From Ruminococcaceae bacterium UBA7217 (lineage in GTDB: Bacteria > Bacillota > Clostridia > Oscillospirales > Acutalibacteraceae): DNA of 43,634 bases. Positions 7,301 through 15,256 of this stretch are shown piece after piece; the stretch's first letter is position 1; every line of letters starts with the position of its first letter. The DNA lies in contig DKTZ01000060.1 in the NCBI GenBank assembly GCA_002490425.1, forward strand, positions 1 through 43,634. The letters are read 5' to 3'. The translations under genes and the position numbers were made by a program. Below the pieces are notes generated by a model, which was not told the DNA's origin, searched no databases, and worked only from the letters and a program-made list of their open reading frames with translations.

Positions 7301-8368
7301 TCATTTCTTAGCAATAAAAATGTAAGCGTTTTCTGTTTCATATTGCTGTGTTAAACATAAATCGGTATTTTTGATACATTCCTTTATATTTTCAGGATTA
7401 TCAGGGTAAACAGGAATTTTGCGTGTACCGAAATCAATAAATTTATCTTGATTTTTGTCAATTGATAAAACGAATATACCGTTTGGATTTAACAGAGAAG
7501 CTGTTTTGCTGATAGCGTTCTGTTTTTCTTTTATGTGCAGAAACGTGAGTGACGAATAGATGATATCGAATTTTGTATGAAAACCGTATGTCAAAAAATC
7601 ATCGCAAATTAAAATGACATTACCGTATCTTGAAAGGTTTTCTTTTGCACGCTCAATTGTTTTGGCGGATATATCAATACCGCAAAAGCACTTACAGCAG
7701 GGGGCAGTTCTTGTTGCAAGACGTCCCGTTCCTACACCGATTTCAAGCACGGATTTGGTATTATCCAGCTCCATTCTGTCAATAAAATCTTTTCCGTCCC
7801 ATTTGTCCATATAGTCCTGCAACGGCTTTAGGTCGTGAACCGGGTCGTTGCCCTCATCAATCAGAGAATTGTAATGACGGATTACATCGTTACTTACAAT
7901 ATATTCCTTATGAAGCTCAATTGTTTTCTTAAGAAACGGCAAATCTTCTTTATTAGGATTGTCTGTTCTGAAAGTGCATCCGCGTACTTTATTAAATTCT
8001 TTTCCGAATATAATCTTTTTTCTTCCGCCGCCGCATGAGCCGCATTTACCGCAAAAATCAATGTGCTTATAGGCGGTTTCTTTGACTTTATCATCAATAT
8101 TCCCGCTTTCAAAAGCCTTGCAATTGTCGGACCAAACAGTCCACAGGTTTTCGGGTTCGTCAGGGTCTTTTACGGCTATAAATCCAACAAATTCACCGTT
8201 GAATTTAAGATGATAATATATTTTGCTTTTCCAACAAGTGCCGTTATCTTTATAAAACTCAATATCATTTTCTCTTAAAAAAGACACAAAGTCTAAAGCA
8301 ATAGTTTTGGCTTCATCAGTTAAGAATTTGTTTATGTAATCTTCAATTTGCATAATAGTATTCTTCAT
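7301..8368 (-). CDS. SAM-dependent methyltransferase fused to an N-terminal Cys-rich domain
   Basis: A 355-residue two-domain protein. Residues 1-155 form a domain that I recall as a stand-alone hypothetical protein in Clostridia (IMQIEDYINKFLTDEAKT start, LWTVWSD, then CGKCGSCGGG with Cys106/109/112 that may bind metal, and TIFGKEF-like IIFGKEF). From about 160 a class I methyltransferase follows: SVLEIGVGTGR (motif I, 206-216), the acidic GID of motif II, and a DIIYSSLTFLHI segment (motif IV/post). It lacks features that reveal the acceptor. The start at 8368 has a TAAGGTAATG ribosome binding site. It is the last gene of a three-gene minus-strand unit, 9 bases after the transglutaminase-like gene. 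No obvious terminator was seen before the transporter promoter. Confidence 0.75.
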   Translation of the reverse strand: MKNTIMQIEDYINKFLTDEAKTIALDFVSFLRENDIEFYKDNGTCWKSKIYYHLKFNGEFVGFIAVKDPDEPENLWTVWSDNCKAFESGNIDDKVKETAYKHIDFCGKCGSCGGGRKKIIFGKEFNKVRGCTFRTDNPNKEDLPFLKKTIELHKEYIVSNDVIRHYNSLIDEGNDPVHDLKPLQDYMDKWDGKDFIDRMELDNTKSVLEIGVGTGRLATRTAPCCKCFCGIDISAKTIERAKENLSRYGNVILICDDFLTYGFHTKFDIIYSSLTFLHIKEKQNAISKTASLLNPNGIFVLSIDKNQDKFIDFGTRKIPVYPDNPENIKECIKNTDLCLTQQYETENAYIFIAKK

Positions 8369-8377
8369 ATCATTACC

Positions 8378-9172
8378 TTAAAGCTCAGCCGGAACTTGAG
8401 CGTTAAAATCAATAGCGCATATTTTACGGTTCACTTTTTTACTTTTAATATTAGTTTCCCACGTTGAAATATTACTGATACAGTCGCTTATAAATGCTGA
8501 AAAATAGAAATTTTTATGCTTTTCCGGATTTATAAAAGTAAAATTTATTACTTGCACGGGATTGTTTTCAATCAAACAATTTCTCAATTCAAAAACGGAT
8601 AAAGCATTATTATTGTTACCGACAAAATAACAGTTAAACGATGGGTCTAACACAATAAAGCGTTTTTCTTCACTTGAATAAACGGAAACTACAAAATGTA
8701 CCCCGTTTTCTTCTGAACGAAGACATATTGGTAACGCCTTAATTCCGTAAGCTATTAAAATATCGGTTAAAGCGATTGCTTTGAAACGGCAGTTAAGTGC
8801 GTCTGAAAATTCTTTATCAAAAGAATAATTTAAAATATCCAAAGTGTTATCAGGAAGAAAGTTTAGACTTGCTCCGCAATAATGAGTGTGTTTTGTTAAA
8901 TAATCCATAATATTTAAAGCATTTTCAATATCAGTTAACTTTTCGTTGTACGGGAAATCATAGATTTTTTTGATAATGTTGTATTCTTCGCTATACTTAA
9001 ACAAATTGTCAACATTGTAATCTTTCACAGCGAATTTATCGTTAGCAGAAATGCTTAACGGTTTATAATTTTCAGTTTCAAAAGTTTTTTCGTATCCTTC
9101 AATACTTGTTATAGCCTTATTCCTCATTTTAAATTTAAAAATATTTCGCTTTAAGAAAAATACGGTATTCAT
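8378..9172 (-). CDS. Transglutaminase-like superfamily protein
   Basis: A 264-residue protein with a transglutaminase-like papain-fold triad in the right order and spacing: Cys128 in ALNCRFKAIALTDILIAYGI (the nucleophile helix), His159 in NGVHFVVSVYSS, and Asp176 in FIVLDPSFN. Bacterial members act as proteases, amidases or peptide cross-linkers; none of these can be chosen here. There is no signal peptide, so it is probably cytosolic. The ATG at 9172 is preferred because GAGGGG stands 6 bases upstream; the frame extends 20 codons further but overlaps the preceding gene. It is the middle gene of the 7301-9992 unit. Confidence 0.72.
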   Translation of the reverse strand: MNTVFFLKRNIFKFKMRNKAITSIEGYEKTFETENYKPLSISANDKFAVKDYNVDNLFKYSEEYNIIKKIYDFPYNEKLTDIENALNIMDYLTKHTHYCGASLNFLPDNTLDILNYSFDKEFSDALNCRFKAIALTDILIAYGIKALPICLRSEENGVHFVVSVYSSEEKRFIVLDPSFNCYFVGNNNNALSVFELRNCLIENNPVQVINFTFINPEKHKNFYFSAFISDCISNISTWETNIKSKKVNRKICAIDFNAQVPAEL

Positions 9173-9197
9173 TTTTATCCCCTCAAAAATAGTAGTT

Positions 9198-9992
9198 TTA
9201 TTTGTATTGCGGAAATCTTTTGAAGAATTCACGGTCTGCCGCTTCGCAAAAGATTTGAGGCGTTGAAATTCTGCTTTTAAGTCCGATATTCTCCCATGTA
9301 GCCGCCCAGATTAAATATGGCGCTAAGGGAAGAGAGTCCTTAACTTTAAGGTGAGCGCCGTCACGTACAGCCAAACCGTCAGTTACAATTTTTTTCATAT
9401 CTAAATAAATTCTTGCGCCCGTTAAATATTCTGCATTTTTGTTCATATTGATTTTGCCACACTGCTTGGAATTTACAACAAGCTCACCTGCAACGTTTTT
9501 TCCGAACATAATATAATCGCTGAAGTCCTTCGGGTCGCCGAGAATACTGCCGATAGGCTTGTCTTCAGTGATTGCACCCTCTGATTTCAAAAGGTTCCAG
9601 CATTTAAGGCAACCGTCTTTTTGAATCCGCTCCCAATTTTCCAAAGATGTACTGTGTACCGAATATATTTGTTCACTGTCACGCAAAATCGGTTCGCAAA
9701 AGCTGTGCCCAATGTAGCTTTTTTGTGCTGACTCTAAATCTTCTTCGCTCATGACAAGAATAATGTTTTTATCAATTTTAGTATTAAATCCGATGAAATC
9801 ACAAACAGACATTTTCCAATAATCGGAATATCGGCTGTATTTAACTGAATAAGCACAGCCGTTAAAGCTCCCTACCATTTGATTGTACTCTTTTGAATCG
9901 GTAAGCTGACAAATTATCCACGACTCGTCATACGGTTCGTTTGTAATTGGATTTATACTGTTTTCTTCAAACTTATCAAGCCGATAAATCAT
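9198..9992 (-). CDS. Uncharacterised protein, possibly ADP-ribosyltransferase-like
   Basis: A 264-residue soluble protein that I cannot assign firmly. Its second half contains YSVHSTSLENWERIQKDGCL (His113, Thr115), reminiscent of the first motif (H-x-T...I...G) of KptA/DarT/PARP-type ADP-ribosyltransferases, then GELVVNSKQCG and YLTGARIYLDMKKIVTDGL, which could be the Tyr-containing and acidic motifs. That resemblance is weak and by eye. The N-terminal half (MIYRLDKFEENSINPITNEP) has no recognised motif. The ATG at 9992 is used; a GTG at 10004 is possible. It is the first gene of the three-gene unit, with its own promoter about 30 bases upstream and the transglutaminase-like gene 25 bases downstream. 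Confidence 0.6.
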   Translation of the reverse strand: MIYRLDKFEENSINPITNEPYDESWIICQLTDSKEYNQMVGSFNGCAYSVKYSRYSDYWKMSVCDFIGFNTKIDKNIILVMSEEDLESAQKSYIGHSFCEPILRDSEQIYSVHSTSLENWERIQKDGCLKCWNLLKSEGAITEDKPIGSILGDPKDFSDYIMFGKNVAGELVVNSKQCGKINMNKNAEYLTGARIYLDMKKIVTDGLAVRDGAHLKVKDSLPLAPYLIWAATWENIGLKSRISTPQIFCEAADREFFKRFPQYK

Positions 9993-10023
9993 ATAAGCAC
10001 CCACAAAGTTAAAATCTAATTAC

Positions 10024-10052
10024 ATTATAAGCTGTTTTTGAATAAAACACAA
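10024..10052 (-). promoter_or_regulatory. Promoter of the three-gene minus-strand unit
   Basis: On the minus strand a perfect TATAAT (10024-10029) is preceded at 17 bases by TTGTGT (10047-10052). The good -10 and position just before 9992 support it; the -35 matches only in its TTG. Confidence 0.55.
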
Positions 10053-10069
10053 TAACTATATATCAATAT

Positions 10070-10117
10070 AAAACAAAAGTGCTCTTACAAAACGTTAAAA
10101 TTCTGTAAGAACACTTT
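10070..10117 (-). terminator. Terminator of tRNA-Leu
   Basis: AAAGTGTTCTTACA (10104-10117 on the minus strand) pairs with TGTAAGAGCACTTT (10076-10089) over 14 positions with one mismatch. A TTTTGTTTTAT tail follows in the minus direction, immediately after the tRNA 3' end. Confidence 0.8.
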
Positions 10118-10120
10118 AAC

Positions 10121-10205
10121 TGGTGCGGGTAGCAGGGGTCGAACCTGTACACCTCTCGGCACAAGATCCTAAATCTTGCGTGTCTGCCAATTCCACCATA
10201 CCCGC
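10121..10205 (-). tRNA. tRNA-Leu (anticodon UAG)
   Basis: An 85-base class II tRNA with encoded CCA. The acceptor stem GCGGGTA/TACCCGC is perfect, the anticodon stem CAAGA/TCTTG closes the loop TTTAGGA with anticodon TAG, and the long variable arm contains GCC-GAGA-GGT. The T-arm TTCGACC loop is normal, but its outermost pair is an A-C mismatch. It has its own strong promoter and terminator. Confidence 0.95.
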
Positions 10206-10254
10206 ATATTGAATTAAGCGAATTGATTTACTGTTGAAGAAAATCAATAAATGA

Positions 10255-10283
10255 ATTATAACAAAAAAAATATGTTTTTTCAA
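10255..10283 (-). promoter_or_regulatory. Promoter of tRNA-Leu
   Basis: On the minus strand TTGAAA (10278-10283), 17 bases, then a perfect TATAAT (10255-10260). The tRNA 5' end is 50 bases downstream. Confidence 0.8.
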
Positions 10284-10312
10284 TAGACAAATGACAGTTT
10301 TTGGTATAAAAT
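10284..10312 (+). promoter_or_regulatory. Candidate promoter of the GH2-WYL unit
   Basis: TAGACA (10284-10289) and TAAAAT (10307-10312) are 17 bases apart on the plus strand, 30 bases before the GH2 start. The -35 directly abuts the -35 of the divergent tRNA promoter. Confidence 0.5.
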
Positions 10313-10341
10313 ATTTATATAAATGTTTGGAGGAAATTATT

Positions 10342-12114
10342 ATGGGATTTATGAAAACACGCTGGACTGATTCTGTTGACAGGAATGCACCTTTGCCGGA
10401 ATATCCAAAACCGCAGTTAGAACGTAAAAATTGGATGTCGCTTAACGGAGTTTACGAATATGCAATTAAGGATTCTGCCTGTGAATGGGCAGACACCTTT
10501 GACGGTGAAATTGTTGTTCCGTTTGCGATTGAATCTATGCTTTCGGGCGTAGAAAAGGCGCTTTTACCTGCCAAAAGGCTTTGGTACAGAAAGAAGTTTA
10601 CTTTGCCTGATTCATTCGGCGGTTTGCATACAATTCTTAATTTTGCCGCAGTGGATTGGCAGTGCAAGGTTTATGTAAATAAATCGCTTGTCGGCACGCA
10701 TACGGGCGGTTACTGTTCATTTTCTTTTGATATTACAGATGCACTTGTTGACGGTGAAAATGAACTTACGGTTTGCGTTTACGACCCGACAGATGCAGGC
10801 TGGCAGCAAAGGGGAAAGCAGATTTTAAAGCCGAAAGGCTTTTGGTACACCGCGACCTCGGGTATTTGGCAGCCTGTTTGGATTGAGGCGGTTGAGCCTT
10901 GTCATATAAAGAATCTTCGCATGACTCCTGACATTGACGAAAAATCACTTGAGATTAAGACAACGGTTTCCGGCGTATATGACTGTTCTCTGAAAGTAAC
11001 CGTTACAGATGACGATTCAGGAGAAACAGTTGCTTCTGAAATAACTCCGCTTGACGGTATAATTTATTTTGACAGTATAAATCTTTGGACACCTGAAGCG
11101 CCGTTTCTTTACACATTGAAATTAGAATTGATACTTGACGGAAAGGTTACCGATACCGTTTACAGCTATGTCGGCATGAGAAAATTTTCAGTCGGAAAGG
11201 ATAAATACGGAATAAAGCGTTTTATGCTTAATAATGAACCGTATTTCCAGCGAGGTCTTCTTGACCAAGGCTATTGGTCTGACGGCGGGCTTACTCCGCC
11301 CAGCGATGAAGCTATGGTTTATGATATTGTAACTATGAAAGAATTAGGCTTCAATATGCTCCGAAAACACATAAAGCTTGAGCTTGACCGATGGTATTAT
11401 CATTGCGACCGTTTAGGAATGCTTGTTTGGCAGGATATGATGAGCGGCGGCGCATACATCGGCGATTTATATGCCGGCGTGCTCCCGAACCTCGGAATAC
11501 CCGTAAAAGACAACAATTACAAAATCTTTAAACGTGAAAAGAAAGAGGCAAGAGACGACTTTAAGCGTGAGCTTAATGAACTGTTAAATCAGCTTTATAA
11601 TCACACGTCTATTTGTATGTGGGTACCGTTCAATGAGGGTTGGGGTCAGTTTGACTCTGTTCAAATTGCAAATGCTGTTAAAGAATTTGACAAAACACGC
11701 CTTGTTGACCATGCAAGCGGTTGGTATGACCAGGGTGCAGGCGACTGCAACAGTATGCATAAGTACGTTGTGCCGATTCCACAGCACATAAATAAAAAGG
11801 ACGAACGTATTTTTGTAATTTCCGAATACGGCGGTTATCAGAATACTATGTCGGGGCACACGTGGTCTAACGACAGACCTTTCGGGCTGTATTTGAAATT
11901 TAAGAATAAAGATACACTTACAGCCGCCTACAAAAGACTTCACGAAAAGCAGGTTATTCCGCTTATTGAAAAGGGGCTTTGTGCTACCGTTTACACTCAG
12001 GTCAGCGATGTTGAAAATGAGCTTAACGGAATTATGACCTATGACCGTGAGCATATAAAAATAGACGAGAAAGTCCTAAGAGAAATAAATAAAAGAATGG
12101 ATTTTGTGAAATAA
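10342..12114 (+). CDS. Glycoside hydrolase family 2 protein (beta-galactosidase/glucuronidase-like)
   Basis: A 590-residue GH2 glycosidase. An N-terminal jelly-roll sugar-binding domain (VPFAIESMLSG, LWYRKKFTLP, HTGGYCSFSFDIT) is followed by an Ig-like domain and a TIM barrel. The acid/base is Glu432 in WVPFNEGWGQFD, the family's 'NEG' motif, and the nucleophile Glu495 in VISEYGGYQ. It lacks a signal peptide and is therefore probably cytosolic, acting on imported oligosaccharides or glycosides. It is shorter than LacZ (about 1000) and near the size of beta-glucuronidases, but the motifs do not fix the sugar. The ATG at 10342 follows GGAGGAAA by 7 bases. A WYL regulator gene starts one base after its stop, suggesting paired control. 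Confidence 0.88.
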   Translation: MGFMKTRWTDSVDRNAPLPEYPKPQLERKNWMSLNGVYEYAIKDSACEWADTFDGEIVVPFAIESMLSGVEKALLPAKRLWYRKKFTLPDSFGGLHTILNFAAVDWQCKVYVNKSLVGTHTGGYCSFSFDITDALVDGENELTVCVYDPTDAGWQQRGKQILKPKGFWYTATSGIWQPVWIEAVEPCHIKNLRMTPDIDEKSLEIKTTVSGVYDCSLKVTVTDDDSGETVASEITPLDGIIYFDSINLWTPEAPFLYTLKLELILDGKVTDTVYSYVGMRKFSVGKDKYGIKRFMLNNEPYFQRGLLDQGYWSDGGLTPPSDEAMVYDIVTMKELGFNMLRKHIKLELDRWYYHCDRLGMLVWQDMMSGGAYIGDLYAGVLPNLGIPVKDNNYKIFKREKKEARDDFKRELNELLNQLYNHTSICMWVPFNEGWGQFDSVQIANAVKEFDKTRLVDHASGWYDQGAGDCNSMHKYVVPIPQHINKKDERIFVISEYGGYQNTMSGHTWSNDRPFGLYLKFKNKDTLTAAYKRLHEKQVIPLIEKGLCATVYTQVSDVENELNGIMTYDREHIKIDEKVLREINKRMDFVK

Positions 12115-12115
12115 T

Positions 12116-13120
12116 ATGACTGCTAATTCCAAATTAAGGCTTTTATATATCCGTGATATACTGTCTGAGCATTCTGACGAAGAGCATCCGCTTAATTCAA
12201 CCGATATAATCTCTCTGCTCGAAAGCAAATACGGTATTTCATGCGAGCGCAAAACAGTCTATGACTGTATTGATGCTTTGACTGATTACGGTTATGATAT
12301 TATCAAGGCGGGTACTAAAAAAGGCTTTTTTATGGCATCCCGTGAATTTGAGCTTCCCGAAATTCGAGTGTTGATTGACGCTGTTCAGTCTGCGGATTTT
12401 ATTTCACCGAAAAAGTCAAAAGCTCTTTTGGGAAAATTGGGAAAATATGCAAGTAAATATCAGTTCTCCAAAATTGAAAAGCAGGTTTACATTGAGAACA
12501 GAAATAAACGGAATAACGAAAGTCTGTTTTATACAATAAACGAGCTTCACGATGCAATAATATCAAAAAAACAGGTTGATATTATTTACAGAAAACGCAG
12601 AATTTCCGATGACATTAAACCGCATTATGAAGAAAAGAAGCTTCGTATAAATCCTTACTGCCTTATTTGGTCTGACGACCATTACTATTTAGTGGGCAAT
12701 CATGAAAAGTATGACAATCTTATTCATCTACGGATTGACCGAATTAAAAGCGTTGAGCAGACAGACTTAAGAGCAAGGCATTTTTCGGAGGTTTCGCCCT
12801 ATAAGGTAAGCTTTGATGCGGCAGATTACAGCAACAAGCATCTTTCAATGTTTTCGGGTGACATTAAACCTGTTGAGTTGATTTGCAAGAACGAAATAAT
12901 TGAAGAAATTCTTGACGAGTTCGGTGAAAAGACAAAAATATTCCCTTATGACAGCAAATCCTTTACGGCTCGCCTGAATTTAGCTGTTACTCCCGGACTT
13001 GTTTCAAAAATTATGCAGTACGGCGACTCAATTATTGTCAGAACGCCGAATGAGCTGAAAAATATGATAATCAATAAAAGTAAATCAATTTTAGAAATTT
13101 ACGACAGTGAAAAGCGATAA
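12116..13120 (+). CDS. WYL-domain transcriptional regulator
   Basis: A 334-residue regulator with an N-terminal winged helix-turn-helix (residues 1-70: LRLLYIRDIL, STDIISLLESKYGI, RKTVYDCIDALTDYGYDI), the DeoR/HTH_11-like arrangement typical of WYL proteins, a middle linker, and a WYL domain (LRINPYCLIWSDDHYYLVGNHEKYDNLIHLRIDRI) where the 'P..L.w....YLv......' pattern and the basic 'lRiDRI' strand are the ligand-binding core. It follows the GH2 gene with one base between stop and start, has no good ribosome binding site, and is probably translated by coupling. The likely target is its own GH2 operon; the ligand is unknown. Confidence 0.85.
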   Translation: MTANSKLRLLYIRDILSEHSDEEHPLNSTDIISLLESKYGISCERKTVYDCIDALTDYGYDIIKAGTKKGFFMASREFELPEIRVLIDAVQSADFISPKKSKALLGKLGKYASKYQFSKIEKQVYIENRNKRNNESLFYTINELHDAIISKKQVDIIYRKRRISDDIKPHYEEKKLRINPYCLIWSDDHYYLVGNHEKYDNLIHLRIDRIKSVEQTDLRARHFSEVSPYKVSFDAADYSNKHLSMFSGDIKPVELICKNEIIEEILDEFGEKTKIFPYDSKSFTARLNLAVTPGLVSKIMQYGDSIIVRTPNELKNMIINKSKSILEIYDSEKR

Positions 13121-13146
13121 ACTTTTAACAAATTTTGCTAATACTC

Positions 13147-13175
13147 TTGAAAAAAGCGTATAAGTAGTATAAAAT
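13147..13175 (+). promoter_or_regulatory. Promoter of the glycolytic pgk-tpiA-gpmI operon
   Basis: TTGAAA (13147-13152), 17 bases, TAAAAT (13170-13175), about 34 bases before the pgk start codon. Confidence 0.65.
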
Positions 13176-13208
13176 ATCAAGGAAATAATTTTGAAAGGAT
13201 GATATCCA

Positions 13209-14402
13209 ATGAGCAGTGCATTGAATAAAATGACTGTTGAAGATTTCGACGTAAAAGGAAAGAAGGTCCTTGTTCGCTGTGACTTCAACGTAAAAATGGA
13301 AAACGGCGTAATTACAAGCGACAAAAGAATAGTTGCTTCATTACCTACAATCAAATACCTTATTGATAACGGAGCAAAGGTTATTCTTTGCTCGCACCTC
13401 GGCAGACCGAAGGGTCAGGTTAATCCCGAATTTTCTATGAAACCCGTTGCCGCAAGACTTTCCGAACTTCTCGGTCAAGAAGTAAAAATGGCAGAGGATG
13501 TTGTCGGTGAGAGTGCACAGGCACTTGCCGCAGACCTTAAAGACGGCGAGGTTCTTCTTCTTGAGAACGTTCGTTTTGAGCCGGGCGAAACCAAGAATGA
13601 CCCCGAGCTTTCAAAGAAGTTTGCCGACCTTGCAGAACTTTATGTTAACGACGCATTTGGTTCAGCTCACAGAGCTCACTCTTCAACAACAGGCGTAGCA
13701 GATTATCTTCCTGCTGCTTGCGGTTACCTTATTCAGAAAGAAATTCAGTTTATCGGCGGTGCTCTTGAAAATCCGAAGAGACCTCTTGTTGCAATTCTCG
13801 GCGGCGCAAAGGTATCCGATAAAATCGGCGTTATTACAAACCTTATCGACAAGTGCGATACTCTTATCGTAGGCGGCGGTATGGCTTACACATTTATGAA
13901 ATCCTTAGGTCACCAGATAGGTAATTCTCTTCTTGAGGCTGACAAGGTTGACCTTGCAAAGGAAATGATGGAAAAGGCAAAGGCAAAAGGCGTTAAATTC
14001 CTTATTCCTGTTGACAATAAGGTTGGCAAGGAATATGCTCCCGATACTGAGGCAATGGTTGTTAATTCAGACGAAATTCCCGACGGCTGGATGGGTCTTG
14101 ACATCGGCCCCGAAACACAGAAGATTTTTGCAGACGCAGTAAAAGATGCAGGCACAGTAATTTGGAACGGACCTATGGGCGTTTCAGAGTGGGAAAACTT
14201 TGCATCCGGTACAATTGCAGTTGCAACAGCTATTGCAGACAGCGATGCAATTTCAATTATCGGCGGCGGCGACTCTGCTGCGGCTATTCAGAAGCTCGGT
14301 TTTGCTGACAAAATGTCGCACATTTCAACAGGCGGCGGTGCATCTCTTGAATACCTTGAGGGTAAAGAGCTTCCCGGCATTGCGGCACTTAACGATAAAT
14401 AA
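13209..14402 (+). CDS. pgk: Phosphoglycerate kinase
   Basis: A 397-residue phosphoglycerate kinase, normal bacterial length. It converts 1,3-bisphosphoglycerate and ADP to 3-phosphoglycerate and ATP in the cytosol. Visible signatures: KKVLVRCDFNVKM near the N-terminus, the substrate-binding CSHLGRPKG, LLENVRFEPGE, NDAFGSAHRAHSSTTG, the hinge region LGGAKVSDKIGVI, and the C-terminal nucleotide-binding TVIWNGPMGVSEWENFASGT and GGGDSAAAI, ending HISTGGGASLEYLEGKELPG. The ribosome binding site is GAAAGGATG. It opens the pgk-tpiA-gpmI operon of lower glycolysis; gap and eno are not in the window. Confidence 0.97.
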   Translation: MSSALNKMTVEDFDVKGKKVLVRCDFNVKMENGVITSDKRIVASLPTIKYLIDNGAKVILCSHLGRPKGQVNPEFSMKPVAARLSELLGQEVKMAEDVVGESAQALAADLKDGEVLLLENVRFEPGETKNDPELSKKFADLAELYVNDAFGSAHRAHSSTTGVADYLPAACGYLIQKEIQFIGGALENPKRPLVAILGGAKVSDKIGVITNLIDKCDTLIVGGGMAYTFMKSLGHQIGNSLLEADKVDLAKEMMEKAKAKGVKFLIPVDNKVGKEYAPDTEAMVVNSDEIPDGWMGLDIGPETQKIFADAVKDAGTVIWNGPMGVSEWENFASGTIAVATAIADSDAISIIGGGDSAAAIQKLGFADKMSHISTGGGASLEYLEGKELPGIAALNDK

Positions 14403-14411
14403 TAAAAAATA

Positions 14412-14441
14412 TTACAGGTGGGTCTTTGTACTCACCTGTAA
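14412..14441 (+). other. Intercistronic hairpin between pgk and tpiA
   Basis: TTACAGGTGGG (14412-14422) pairs with CTCACCTGTAA (14431-14441) over 11 positions with one G-U and an 8-base loop. No T-run follows, so it is unlikely to terminate. It may stabilise the pgk message, act as a processing site, or attenuate weakly. The tpiA ribosome binding site (AAGAGGAG) begins 8 bases later and stays free. Confidence 0.6.
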
Positions 14442-14465
14442 ACTTGTAAAGAGGAGTATAACTTT

Positions 14466-15233
14466 ATGAAAAAAGATCTTCGCAGAGCAGTTATTGCAGG
14501 TAACTGGAAAATGAACAAAACCCCGTCAGAGGCAAAGGCACTTATTGAGGAAATGAAACCGCTTGTAGCTGATGCTAAGTGTGACGTTGTACTTTGTGTT
14601 CCTTTTATTGACATTCCTGCCGCTGTTGAGGCAGCAAAAGGCTCAAATATCAAAATCGGCGCTGAAAATATTCACTTTAAGGCTTCGGGCGCATACACAG
14701 GCGAGGTTTCGGCTGATATGCTTAAGGAAGCAGGTGTAGAATACGTTGTAATCGGTCATAGCGAGAGAAGACAGTATTTCGGTGAAACAGACCAGACAGT
14801 TAACCTTCGCACACTTGCCGCTTTGAATGCAGGATTTAAGGCTATTGTTTGCGTTGGTGAAACTCTTGAACAGAGAGAGCTTGGCTACACAGAAACTCTC
14901 CTTAAATATCAGACAAAAATGGCTCTTACAAATGTAACTGCCGAACAGCTTAAAAATGTTATTATCGCTTATGAGCCTGTTTGGGCTATCGGCACAGGCG
15001 TTACGGCTACTGCTGACCAGGCAGATGAAGGAAACGGCTTTGTACGTGCCGCTATTGCCGAAAGCTACGGCGCAGATGTTGCAGAAACCGTTACAGTTCA
15101 GTACGGCGGCTCAATGAACGCTAAAAATGCGGATGAACTCCTTTCTAAGGTAAATGTTGACGGCGGTCTTATCGGCGGCGCATCACTTAAGGCTGAGGAT
15201 TTCGCAATCATTGTTAAAGCAGCTTCTAAATAA
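14466..15233 (+). CDS. tpiA: Triosephosphate isomerase
   Basis: A 255-residue TIM-barrel enzyme interconverting dihydroxyacetone phosphate and glyceraldehyde 3-phosphate. Catalytic residues are present: Lys15 in AGNWKMNK, the His in VIGHSERRQYFGE, and the Glu in AYEPVWAIGTG, followed by the flexible loop and the phosphate-binding YGGSMNAKNA and GGLIGGASL. The start follows AAGAGGAG. It is the middle gene of the glycolytic operon, separated from pgk by a hairpin-containing spacer and from gpmI by about 20 bases. Confidence 0.97.
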   Translation: MKKDLRRAVIAGNWKMNKTPSEAKALIEEMKPLVADAKCDVVLCVPFIDIPAAVEAAKGSNIKIGAENIHFKASGAYTGEVSADMLKEAGVEYVVIGHSERRQYFGETDQTVNLRTLAALNAGFKAIVCVGETLEQRELGYTETLLKYQTKMALTNVTAEQLKNVIIAYEPVWAIGTGVTATADQADEGNGFVRAAIAESYGADVAETVTVQYGGSMNAKNADELLSKVNVDGGLIGGASLKAEDFAIIVKAASK

Positions 15234-15256
15234 TATTATTCAAGGTGAAAACAAAT

